DNA from: an endosymbiont of Acanthamoeba sp. UWC8
Lineage (GTDB): Bacteria > Pseudomonadota > Alphaproteobacteria > Rickettsiales > Midichloriaceae
NCBI RefSeq assembly: GCF_000730245.1
Contig: NZ_CP004403.1
Coordinates: forward strand, 310,001-374,000
Direction of reading: 5' to 3'
DNA: 64,000 nt
The stretch's first letter is position 1; the number at the start of each line of letters is the position of its first letter. The translations under genes were made by a program, and so were the position numbers. Of this stretch, positions 46,990-54,549 are shown one piece after another. The notes under the pieces are model-generated. The model was given only the letters and a program-made list of their open reading frames with translations, was not told the DNA's origin and did no database searches.

Positions 46990-47083
46990 TTTAAAACATC
47001 CCTTTATCTCTCTTATAAATAAAGTTTAGCAATAATAAGTTAATGAAAGGTTAAGGGCTAAACCAGTAAGCAAAAAAAGTAAT

Positions 47084-47122
47084 AAAAAAAATGAGAAAAA
47101 TCACTTCTTCTCACTTTTTTAA
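47084..47122 (-). terminator. probable terminator after the type I secretion pair
   Basis: On the minus strand, GTGAGAAGAAGTG and TTTTTCTCAT form a stem with TGAGAA pairing TTCTCA, extended by A-T pairs, and are followed by a run of eight T's. It lies just past the HlyD-family gene stop. Confidence 0.55.
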
Positions 47123-47142
47123 AAAATTATTTATATAAGCTT

Positions 47143-48573
47143 CTATTTTTCCTTAAACGCTTTATGGAAGCTATCAAGGATCGGGCTCAACAAATATTGA
47201 AGAAAAGTCCTTTCACCCTTGATAATAAAGGTCTCAGCAGGCATACCGGGTTGCAGCTTTATATCATAATTGATGCTTTCAATCGCTTCCGGCTTTATTT
47301 CAATTTTAGCAACATAGTAGAAGGGCTGTTGTTTGCTTCTATCTTCTATCGTATCTGCTGAAACATAGATCACTTCCCCGTCTATTCTCGGCACCAACCT
47401 GGTTTTATATGCGCTAAGCTGAACTTTAGCTTTCAGCCCTTCACGAATACTTTCAATATCTTTAGGCTCTACATGCGCTTCAACAATCAGCTTATCATCC
47501 TGAGGGATAATTTCTAAAATCGGAGCTCCTTGCCCTACAACCCCGCCGACAGTGTGAAATTTAAGCCCGGTAACAATTCCTGCATTTGGAGCTCTGATTA
47601 TGGTTCTCTCTAATATATCCTTATCCGCTTCATATTGTTCTTTTAAATCCAATATCTTGGAATAAGTTTCTTTGAGTTCGTCATCAACTTCCTTCTGGTT
47701 TTCGTTTTCTAAGCTTATGATGTGTAATTGATTCTCAGAAATTGCTTCGTGAGCATTAGCAATATCAGCCTTGATTTGACCTACCCTACCCTCTAATTCC
47801 TGCACTCTCCTTCTTTGCTCCAAAAGCTCTGTTTTTTTAGCATAACCTTTGTTAAAGAGAGTTTCCAAGTTCCTATATTGTTCCTGAAGTATTTTAAATT
47901 GCGATTCATAAGATTTAAGCATAGCTTCTAAACCTTTTATCTGCTCCCTTTGCTCTACAATTTTCTGATTATAAATATCTTTTTTACCGTGATATGCTTT
48001 CCGCTTGGATTCAAATAATGATTGCTGGTTTTTTATAATCTTTTCTACCTCAGGAACTTCTCTATCAAATATTGGGTCACTGAAATCAATTTGTTCTTCA
48101 TCAAATTTTTCAGCAAGCAACCTTTGCTCAATAGCTTTAGTAGCACGCAACCTACTTAAACTGATTTGCAACCTCGCCTTATCGGACGTATCATTTAAAA
48201 TCACCAGCGGCTGGTTTTCTTTCACCACTTCTCCGTCTTTTACCAAAATGGCTTGAATAATTCCGCCTTCTTTATGCTGAATGGTTTTACGATTACCGCT
48301 TAAAACGATATGGCCTTGTGCAATAACTGCGCTATCAAGAGGCGCAAGGCTACCCCAAACTATAAAGAAGCCGAAAGCAACCCCGATTACCATAAAGGTA
48401 AATTTTATAGGCTTATATATTTGTTTTTTCAGATCAAGAGAATGCTGCATGATATACTTAGCTTCTTCAGGGTTCGCCCCTTTCATAAAGCTGTTAATCT
48501 CTTCATAAAGTTTTTTAGCTGCCGGGACAAAACCTTTAAAGCTAATTAATTTTGATATAATATTTTTACGCAT
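47143..48573 (-). CDS. HlyD-family type I secretion membrane fusion protein
   Basis: Periplasmic adaptor linking an inner-membrane ABC transporter to an outer-membrane TolC-like channel. The protein has one membrane segment at about residues 50-68 (IKFTFMVIGVAFGFFIVWG), a lipoyl-like half GHIVLSGNRKTIQHKEGGII, a long coiled-coil hairpin (about 130-310), then RAPNAGIVTGLKFHTVGGVV and a C-terminal beta barrel. These are the hallmarks of the PrtE/HlyD group. I start at the ATG overlapping the ABC gene (ATGCGTAA), because GGGG lies upstream; a start at 48591 adds six residues. The serralysin-type remnant at the left edge is the kind of substrate such pairs export. Confidence 0.88.
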   Translation of the reverse strand: MRKNIISKLISFKGFVPAAKKLYEEINSFMKGANPEEAKYIMQHSLDLKKQIYKPIKFTFMVIGVAFGFFIVWGSLAPLDSAVIAQGHIVLSGNRKTIQHKEGGIIQAILVKDGEVVKENQPLVILNDTSDKARLQISLSRLRATKAIEQRLLAEKFDEEQIDFSDPIFDREVPEVEKIIKNQQSLFESKRKAYHGKKDIYNQKIVEQREQIKGLEAMLKSYESQFKILQEQYRNLETLFNKGYAKKTELLEQRRRVQELEGRVGQIKADIANAHEAISENQLHIISLENENQKEVDDELKETYSKILDLKEQYEADKDILERTIIRAPNAGIVTGLKFHTVGGVVGQGAPILEIIPQDDKLIVEAHVEPKDIESIREGLKAKVQLSAYKTRLVPRIDGEVIYVSADTIEDRSKQQPFYYVAKIEIKPEAIESINYDIKLQPGMPAETFIIKGERTFLQYLLSPILDSFHKAFKEK

Positions 48574-50293
48574 TGCCGTGCCCCGGTACATTTTTCAGTT
48601 GATTCATTTGGCTTGCCTGATTCATTTGATCCATTACCTCCTTCTTACTTCCGAAGGTAGCAATCACCCCGTCTTTAAGGATCATGATCTTATCCGCTAC
48701 ATTAAGTATAGAAGTTCTATGTGAAATAATTATGCAAGTAATATTTCGATCTTTTGCCACATCAATTGCAGTTGCAAGCGCAGCTTCACCTACGCTGTCA
48801 AGATTAGAATTAGGCTCATCAAGCAGTAGAATTTTAGGATTACCGTAAAAAGCTCTCGCTAATGCAATCCTTTGACGTTGCCCGCCAGACAGCATGGAAC
48901 CGTCAAACCCGATTTCGGTATCATATCCCTTAGGTAGCCTCAAAATCATTTCATGCACACCGGTAATTTGCGCAGCCATCACCACTTCTTCAGGATCGGC
49001 ATTCGGATCCATTCTTGCAATATTCTCTTTAATAGTTCCGGCAAAAAGCTCTACATCCTGCGGCAGGTAGCCGATATATTTACCCAGCTCCTCGCGCTTC
49101 CAATCTTTTAGGCTGGCATCATCCACTCTCACCGTACCGATCGAAGGGTTAAGCGCCCCTGCAAGCAATTTCGCAAGCGTAGTTTTACCTGAAGCACTAG
49201 GGCCTATTATAGCTAAGGTCTCACCGGCTTTTAAAGAAAAAGTTATCCCTTTTACAATATGTCTTTGCACGTTAGGCGGGTTATAAAATAAGTTTTCAAC
49301 ATCAACCCTACCTTCCGGCTCAGGTAAAGACATTTTCTCTTCATGCTTCTCAACTAGCTCATAAGCCGCATTTAATCTATCATATGCTTTTCTGCAATTA
49401 ACAAACCCTTTCCAGGAATTAATCGCCCCTTCAAACGGAGCAAGCGCCCTTCCTACCAGTGATGAACTTGCAATAATTGCACCCGAAGACATTTGGCCAT
49501 TAATTACAAGGTAAGCTCCGAAACCCGTTACCAGAATTTGTATAACAAGCCTGATGAATTTAGTGATTTCAGTGAGGACGGAATATCTTTTGGTAAATAA
49601 AGAATGCGTAGTCTGAATTTTTCCGTTTAATTTCTGCCAACTTTGAATGATGTTAGGCAACAGCCCCATAACTTCAATAACTTCAGCATTTCTGGTTGCT
49701 TGATCGACTTGCCTTCTGCTTTTGATATTTTCATCATTCATTGAATCAAGCAGAGGCTTAGTCAACTTATCTGATAATATAGCGAACCCGACTAATAATG
49801 CGCCCCCGATAACAGATAGAAAGCCCATCCACGGATGGATTATGAAAAGTACTATAATAAATATTATTGCCCATGGAGTATCCAGCACCGTGAGTAGCCC
49901 GGGGCTGGTTAAGAAATTTTTAATGGTTTGCAGATCGGTTAATTGTTGGCTCCCGATGTTCACTTTCGATTCAAGGGACATTTTTACACTACCCGTGAAC
50001 ACCTTCTCGGAAAGCTGCCTTTCTATCCAATTACCCATTTGGGTCATAGCAAATGACCTTCCCGCCTGAAGCATGGCAAGCAACAGAAGTGCAAGCATAA
50101 TAACGAGAGTCAGCATAACCAGCGTATCCACGTTACCGCTTGAAATCACCCTATCTAACACCTGCATTGAATAAATCGGAGTTGAAAGCATGAGTAAATT
50201 TATAATGCACCCGAAGAGCAATGCATACTTAAACATTATCTTACACGCAAAAAGCGTCTCTTTTATCGGGGTGATATTCTCTTTTCTTTTCAT
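48566..50293 (-). CDS. type I secretion system permease/ATPase
   Basis: PrtD/AprD-type ABC exporter of 575 residues. The N-terminal half has the six-helix transmembrane domain, without a C39 peptidase domain in front. The ATPase half shows Walker A GPSASGKTTLAKLL near residue 365, LSGGQRQRIALARAF (signature) near 468 and Walker B ILLLDEPNSNLDS near 490. It is coupled to the HlyD-family gene, whose start lies inside its last codons. No TolC is in the window. Rickettsiales use such a pair to export ankyrin or other effectors; substrates here are unknown. Confidence 0.92.
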   Translation of the reverse strand: MKRKENITPIKETLFACKIMFKYALLFGCIINLLMLSTPIYSMQVLDRVISSGNVDTLVMLTLVIMLALLLLAMLQAGRSFAMTQMGNWIERQLSEKVFTGSVKMSLESKVNIGSQQLTDLQTIKNFLTSPGLLTVLDTPWAIIFIIVLFIIHPWMGFLSVIGGALLVGFAILSDKLTKPLLDSMNDENIKSRRQVDQATRNAEVIEVMGLLPNIIQSWQKLNGKIQTTHSLFTKRYSVLTEITKFIRLVIQILVTGFGAYLVINGQMSSGAIIASSSLVGRALAPFEGAINSWKGFVNCRKAYDRLNAAYELVEKHEEKMSLPEPEGRVDVENLFYNPPNVQRHIVKGITFSLKAGETLAIIGPSASGKTTLAKLLAGALNPSIGTVRVDDASLKDWKREELGKYIGYLPQDVELFAGTIKENIARMDPNADPEEVVMAAQITGVHEMILRLPKGYDTEIGFDGSMLSGGQRQRIALARAFYGNPKILLLDEPNSNLDSVGEAALATAIDVAKDRNITCIIISHRTSILNVADKIMILKDGVIATFGSKKEVMDQMNQASQMNQLKNVPGHGNA

Positions 50294-50424
50294 AAAACCT
50301 GAACTTTTTTAGTATAATATACAATCAACCATTCTTTAACTCTAGCAGGAAATTATTAACAATTCATTAACAACTTATGTATCTCCATGTATTTACAATA
50401 TTATTTTAACAATAATATTATTAT

Positions 50425-50452
50425 TTGCATTTAATTTATTTTATATTATAAT
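50425..50452 (+). promoter_or_regulatory. candidate promoter for the first beta-barrel gene
   Basis: TTGCAT, a 16-base spacer and a perfect TATAAT, with 33 bases to the start codon of the first outer-membrane gene. GAGGG precedes the ATG. The fit to a sigma-70 promoter is good for A+T-rich DNA but has not been tested. Confidence 0.45.
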
Positions 50453-50485
50453 TCGCTTTGTGAATTTTAACAATATTGAGGGTTT

Positions 50486-51133
50486 ATGAAAAAGATTCTA
50501 GGAATTGCTGCATTAGCTATTATGGCTAGTTCAACAGCATCTGCAGCAGAGTATTACGCTTCTTTTAGCGGTTTATACGGTAAGGGTGGCGTAAAATCAT
50601 CAAGTAAAGATTTTGGAGAATATAACTCTAGTAATTCTAAACCAAAAGGTTTTGATGTAGCAGTTGGGTCGCAAATCACACCTGAAACTAGAGCTGAACT
50701 TGCTATTGGTTACCTTGTAAGCGATAAAAAAAGCAAAGCTTATGAAAGCACTTCTTATAGAGGTGAAAATTTTGGTAAAGCACAAACAATATCTGTAATG
50801 TTAAATGGGTATTATGATTTCGCAAATTCTGGCGCATTTACTCCATATGTAATGGCTGGTGTGGGATATGCTCATAATAAATTCAAAACTGGATTTGTTG
50901 GAAAAGATTTAAACAATGGTGGGAAAGTTATCAATACTCCTTACAATAAATCTAAAGGTAGTTTCGCTTATCAAGTTGGCTTAGGTATAGATGCTAAAGT
51001 AGCTGACAATGTTAAACTTGGTATTGGTTACAGATTTAAAGATACTGGGCTTAATTCAGTTAAAAAAGATGGAAACAAAATCAAAGTTAAACACTCTCAC
51101 TTAGCATTAGCTCATGTTAGATTTGAGTTTTAA
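50486..51133 (+). CDS. outer-membrane beta-barrel protein, paralogue 1
   Basis: 215-residue protein with a signal peptide (MKKILGIAALAIMASSTASA, cut before AEYYAS). The mature part has the alternating pattern of an eight-stranded barrel, with TPYVMAGVGYAHNKFK and LGIGYRFKDTGLNSV near the end, and it ends in Phe (VRFEF), the usual C-terminal signal for the BAM machine. It resembles the Surface_Ag_2/OmpW-like small barrels of Rickettsiales, including the P44/Msp2-type superfamily in a broad sense. It is the first of three adjacent paralogues. A strong terminator follows. Confidence 0.85.
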   Translation: MKKILGIAALAIMASSTASAAEYYASFSGLYGKGGVKSSSKDFGEYNSSNSKPKGFDVAVGSQITPETRAELAIGYLVSDKKSKAYESTSYRGENFGKAQTISVMLNGYYDFANSGAFTPYVMAGVGYAHNKFKTGFVGKDLNNGGKVINTPYNKSKGSFAYQVGLGIDAKVADNVKLGIGYRFKDTGLNSVKKDGNKIKVKHSHLALAHVRFEF

Positions 51134-51164
51134 TTATCTTAAAGCTTAAGTCGAATATACTACT

Positions 51165-51203
51165 AAAAAAGCTTACCTCCATAACGGAGGTAGGCTTTTT
51201 TTT
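51165..51203 (+). terminator. strong rho-independent terminator after beta-barrel gene 1
   Basis: AAAAAGCTTACCTCC pairs with GGAGGTAGGCTTTTT around a five-base loop, with one wobble pair, and a run of eight T's. It lies about 32 bases past the stop. Confidence 0.9.
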
Positions 51204-51314
51204 ATTGCTTGAGTTTTGCCTGGATAATGAACAAAAATATAAAAATAAAATTGCATTCAATATACATTTGAGTATAACTATTTGGTAAATAACTAATGTA
51301 TAAATAGAACAATA

Positions 51315-51935
51315 ATGAAAAAAGTTTTCTTTTTGGGCTTATGTTTAAGCCTTTTCGCCGCACAAGCAAACGCTGATGATTGGTATGGTTCGATAAGCGC
51401 AATAATCGGGAAAAATAGAGATAAAGATAATATTACTCGCAAAGGAGAAATTAAAGGGGTTTCACTAACCTCGGATGGTGCTGAGATAGGGCTTGGTACT
51501 TATCTTACTCCTGATATGCGCGGCGAACTCAGCTTAAACTATTTTGTCGGGAAAAAAGGATATTTTTTAAAATCTCAAGAAGCTACCGGTCATATTAAAT
51601 TAAAGCATGAATCATATTCTTTATTATTCAACAGCTATTATGATTTTAACAATCATACCATGGCTGTCCCTTATGTTATGGCAGGCTTAGGTTATGCAAA
51701 TAATAAAATTAACATTAAATACTCTGAATATGAAATGTCTAAAACTCAAACAGATCAGGGAAAACTTTTCGGCTCAAAAAAAGGCCTTACATGGCAATTA
51801 GGAGCCGGGATAGATATGAAGGCAGCAGAAGATCTTAAAATCGGTATAGGATATAGATTTAGAGACACAAATACATCAGGCAAGAAACTAAACCAATATC
51901 ATATGGTTTTAGCAAACATTAAAATGGATTTCTAA
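51315..51935 (+). CDS. outer-membrane beta-barrel protein, paralogue 2
   Basis: 206 residues. Signal peptide MKKVFFLGLCLSLFAAQANA, then DDWYGSISAIIGK, similar to DDFYGSINLGMGK in paralogue 3. Shared features include EIGLGTYLTPDMRGELSLNY, VPYVMAGLGYANNKI, GAGIDMKAAEDLKIGIGYRF and a C-terminal Phe. Its own terminator follows, so the three genes are probably separate transcription units rather than one operon. Confidence 0.85.
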   Translation: MKKVFFLGLCLSLFAAQANADDWYGSISAIIGKNRDKDNITRKGEIKGVSLTSDGAEIGLGTYLTPDMRGELSLNYFVGKKGYFLKSQEATGHIKLKHESYSLLFNSYYDFNNHTMAVPYVMAGLGYANNKINIKYSEYEMSKTQTDQGKLFGSKKGLTWQLGAGIDMKAAEDLKIGIGYRFRDTNTSGKKLNQYHMVLANIKMDF

Positions 51936-51957
51936 TATCCGACCCTCAAACTACATA

Positions 51958-51994
51958 AAGTCGGTTTATCAATTTAAAGTAAACCGGCTTTTTT
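51958..51994 (+). terminator. rho-independent terminator after beta-barrel gene 2
   Basis: AAGTCGGTTTA pairs with TAAACCGGCTT over eleven positions (one wobble) around an eleven-base loop, followed by TTTT. Confidence 0.85.
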
Positions 51995-52090
51995 CTAAAA
52001 ATACCTCATGATCACTCAAACTAAAAATTGCAATAATATTTCACTTTATGTATAACCTATTATGCAACATATATATTTTAGGATAATATA

Positions 52091-52699
52091 ATGAAGAAAA
52101 CTATATTAGCAGCAGTGGCATTCAGTGCAATTGCAGCAACTGCGAACGCAGACGACTTTTATGGCTCAATTAACTTAGGCATGGGGAAAGGTAAGCCCAA
52201 AATCGAGGGCACTACAGGCAAGATGAAAAGCTCATCTCCCATAGCCGGTGATATTGCATTCGGAACTTATTTAAATCCTAATATCAGATCTGAATTAGCA
52301 TTTTCTTTACATAGCCATAAATCTAAAAATAAAGATATTGGTTTACAAGTTAAGGAATCAGGCATGGGTGGGATGTTAAATTTCTATTATGATCTGTACC
52401 CTACCGATAAATTCACACCTTATTTTGTAGCCGGAATGGGTTACGGTAAAAACAAGTTTAAAATCACCGGGACAAACGTAGTAGAAAGAACTAAGCCTAA
52501 GTCGAAAGGCAGCTTCGGCTATCAGGCAGGTCTTGGGGTTGATTTCAATTTTGATGTTACCAAGGTAGGCTTAGGCTATAGATATCGTTCATTCGGAATG
52601 AGTAAATCGGGTGCAGATTATTCGCTCAACGGAACTAATTTAAAAGTTGAACCGAAAGCAAGCCATATGTTAGTTTTAGGTGCAAGATACGATTTTTAA
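52091..52699 (+). CDS. outer-membrane beta-barrel protein, paralogue 3
   Basis: 202 residues with signal peptide MKKTILAAVAFSAIAATANA. It shares the same conserved elements as its two neighbours: DIAFGTYLNPNIRSELAFSL, TPYFVAGMGYGKNKFKI, GSFGYQAGLGVDFNF and the terminal Phe (GARYDF). AGGATAAT precedes the ATG. After this gene comes repeat A copy 2, in a gap of about 250 bases without other recognisable features. Confidence 0.85.
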   Translation: MKKTILAAVAFSAIAATANADDFYGSINLGMGKGKPKIEGTTGKMKSSSPIAGDIAFGTYLNPNIRSELAFSLHSHKSKNKDIGLQVKESGMGGMLNFYYDLYPTDKFTPYFVAGMGYGKNKFKITGTNVVERTKPKSKGSFGYQAGLGVDFNFDVTKVGLGYRYRSFGMSKSGADYSLNGTNLKVEPKASHMLVLGARYDF

Positions 52700-52737
52700 T
52701 TAATCGGCTGCTTAAAAACATAGTTTGAAAACTAAAC

Positions 52738-52811
52738 TAATAGTAGCGCGCCCCTCCGCCTCACTGAAAGAGGGGCGGCGCTCATAAAAATTGTTTAATA
52801 ATTTATGTATA
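52738..52811 (-). repeat. dispersed palindromic repeat A, copy 2 (inverted)
   Basis: Reverse complement of the repeat at 6848-6925. Shared parts are TTTTTATGAGCGC, a GCCCC block, GGCGGAGGGGCGCGC and CTACTATTA. The two copies differ in the loop (here TCTTTCAGTGA, elsewhere TTTAAAAAAAGGG) while both arms stay complementary in part. No open reading frame spans it. Confidence 0.7.
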
Positions 52812-52946
52812 TCCTTGAGTATTTATCCTCAGATTTATAGCTTAATTTACTACCATTTTTATTGAGCTAAGATCTGGATATAATTGCTCCTGCTATCTTC
52901 AGAGCTTCAATGATTACTAGATGTAGCTATTATTCTTAATATCTCT

Positions 52947-53354
52947 CTACCACTTATCTCTATTCTCATCCAGAATCTTTAGCTTTTCTTTAACTCGTCT
53001 TCTTAGCTCAGCTTCATCAATGTTTTCATCTTCTTCAAAGTATTCATCATCTCTAGGCCAGAAGTCTTCTATATCTATGGCTTGTAACTCATCAAATGTT
53101 TTTAGGAACAAGCTACCTTCAGGATAAATTTTATACGGTCTAGAGAGCTTATCATATTCATCACTACTTATTTCATCTTTAAAAAATTTACTTAGCAATT
53201 CTTTTAAAGGGGTATTCTTTTTATCTTCTTTTAAATCCTTACTTCTTTTACTTAAAAAGGTTCTAGAAAAAGTTTGACCATCCATTTTGCTATCAGCAAA
53301 ATCTTTCATCATTTGATAATATTCAAACCTATTTTTATATATTGAATTACTCAT
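52947..53354 (-). CDS. colicin-D-type immunity protein
   Basis: 135-residue acidic soluble protein. It resembles colicin D immunity in order of features: KDFADSKMDGQTFSRTFLSK near residues 16-35 (compare the helix LFLASKITAIEFSERI), then PEGSLFLKTFDELQAIDIED, a tract of acidic residues and a final helix ELRRRVKEKLKIL. Immunity proteins block a cognate toxin. Directly upstream on the same strand, overlapping by ATGA, is a fragment that resembles the colicin D nuclease domain, the expected partner. The call is by pattern and context and needs a profile search. Confidence 0.6.
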   Translation of the reverse strand: MSNSIYKNRFEYYQMMKDFADSKMDGQTFSRTFLSKRSKDLKEDKKNTPLKELLSKFFKDEISSDEYDKLSRPYKIYPEGSLFLKTFDELQAIDIEDFWPRDDEYFEEDENIDEAELRRRVKEKLKILDENRDKW

Positions 53355-53557
53355 TGTACATTACCTGTATTTTTTAAAGATTTTATTTGTGCCTCACCTA
53401 ATTTCCATCCACTAACAAAGTTACCCTCTAAGTCCTTCATAACATTTACTCCCGTCTTTTCATTACAATAATGAATAACTCTCTCAGTCCCACGATGTGT
53501 TCCTGCTATTACTATAATATCATCCTGCTTAATATGCTCTACTATTTTTTGTTTAAA
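53351..53557 (-). pseudogene. colicin-D-like nuclease domain fragment, 5' end lost
   Basis: Open frame of 68 codons without its own start, directly ahead of the immunity gene. FKQKIVEHIKQDDIIVIAGT, then HRGTERVIHYCNEKTGVNVM and KDLEGNFVSGWKLGEAQIKS resemble the colicin D C-terminus (compare FRDAIEEHLSDKDT and SNGEFLSGWKI). A TAG at 53558-53560 and the repeat B copy lie immediately upstream, and the part of colicin D containing the catalytic His is absent. I infer a remnant of a larger toxin, cut by the repeat element or by a deletion. Colicin D cleaves tRNA-Arg; this fragment should not be active alone. Confidence 0.6.
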
Positions 53558-53580
53558 CTATACTGTGTTAAATTATATAT

Positions 53581-53700
53581 CCTACATACCTGGAGCATAG
53601 CCAAACTATAAAAAATTAAACTAAATTTGCGTATAAATGACTATGTCATTTATACGAGCACGCGCCATAAATGGCGGCTAGGCGCGTGCTTCTTACTATT
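53581..53700 (-). repeat. dispersed double-hairpin repeat B, copy 2 (inverted)
   Basis: Matches the reverse complement of 7085-7201. In this copy both hairpins are perfect: AGCACGCGCC with GGCGCGTGCT, and CGTATAAATGAC with GTCATTTATACG. It abuts the toxin fragment on one side. The rest of 53701-53912 holds nothing I recognise. Confidence 0.8.
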
Positions 53701-53912
53701 CTTATTATCTAATTTTTCAGTTATAGGCTATACAATCATATTAAACTTAACTTATTCTATGTAAATAAACGGGTTAGATATCCAACTTAATTTACTATGA
53801 TCGAATGTTAAGATTCTTCTTGTTTACATGAGGGAAAATTTTTCAACAGTAATGAGAACAAAAACAGGCCTATCCGCAAATAATAGGTCTATTTTACCTT
53901 TAAAACTAACCT

Positions 53913-54221
53913 TTATACATTCTCTATTAAAGGATGATATTTAAAATTATCAACATAAGGCCTCGGCTTCTTCTTTTTCGGCTCATTAGGCTCTTCCAGT
54001 TTAAACTCAATGTTATGCTTGCTTGCATAAGCGATCGCTTCTTCTTTGCTATTAAAATGTAAACTAACTTCATTAGCCATCATATCTTCGGCACCCGTCC
54101 AACCCATGATAGGGTCAATAAAGCGTGAGTTTTGCGGTATATATTCCAATATCCATTCCTTAGTTCTATTTACGCCCGATTGCATTGCAGTTCGACATGG
54201 CTTATAAATTCTTGCAGTCAT
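53913..54221 (-). CDS. NDUFS4-family complex I subunit
   Basis: 102-residue protein of the accessory complex I 18-kDa family. It has the typical start ARIYKPCRTAMQSGVNRTKE, then WILEYIPQNSRFIDPIMGWT and GAEDMMANEVSLHFNSKEEA with IAYASKHNIEF, which is the family's hallmark. The C-terminus is a basic-proline tail. This subunit occurs in alphaproteobacteria and mitochondria. Upstream of xseB, diverging from it with about 65 bases between. Confidence 0.9.
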   Translation of the reverse strand: MTARIYKPCRTAMQSGVNRTKEWILEYIPQNSRFIDPIMGWTGAEDMMANEVSLHFNSKEEAIAYASKHNIEFKLEEPNEPKKKKPRPYVDNFKYHPLIENV

Positions 54222-54286
54222 AAAATTATTTCACTATTTTAACTTTTATTAATAACTAACATATCTAAAATAAGGTTTCAAATAAT

Positions 54287-54547
54287 ATGGCTGAAAATAA
54301 GAAAAAATCCGTAGATAAGCTTTCTTTCGAGGAAGCATTAACTGAGCTTGAATCAATTGTAAAAAGCCTAGAAACGGGAAGTGTTGAGCTTGATAATGCA
54401 ATTGAGCTTTACCAAAGAGGGCTTGAGCTAAAGCAGCATTGCAGCACCCGGCTCGATCAGGCTAAATTAAAAGTTGATAAAGTTATCCATGAAAAAGGTG
54501 TGGCTAAGGAAATAGAACCTTCTAATTTAAATGCTTTTTATGAATAA
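54287..54547 (+). CDS. xseB: exodeoxyribonuclease VII small subunit
   Basis: 86-residue helical protein that assembles around XseA to form exonuclease VII. The LSFEEALTELESIVKSLETG and SVELDNAIELYQRGLELKQH motif is the diagnostic XseB hairpin. xseA is not in this window. It ends three bases before the convergent glycosyltransferase stop. Confidence 0.93.
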   Translation: MAENKKKSVDKLSFEEALTELESIVKSLETGSVELDNAIELYQRGLELKQHCSTRLDQAKLKVDKVIHEKGVAKEIEPSNLNAFYE

Positions 54548-54549
54548 AG

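Noticed and set aside
47164-48549. Short plus-strand frames opposite the HlyD-family gene
   Set aside because: They are shadows of the real gene on the minus strand, with no ribosome sites and unnatural composition.
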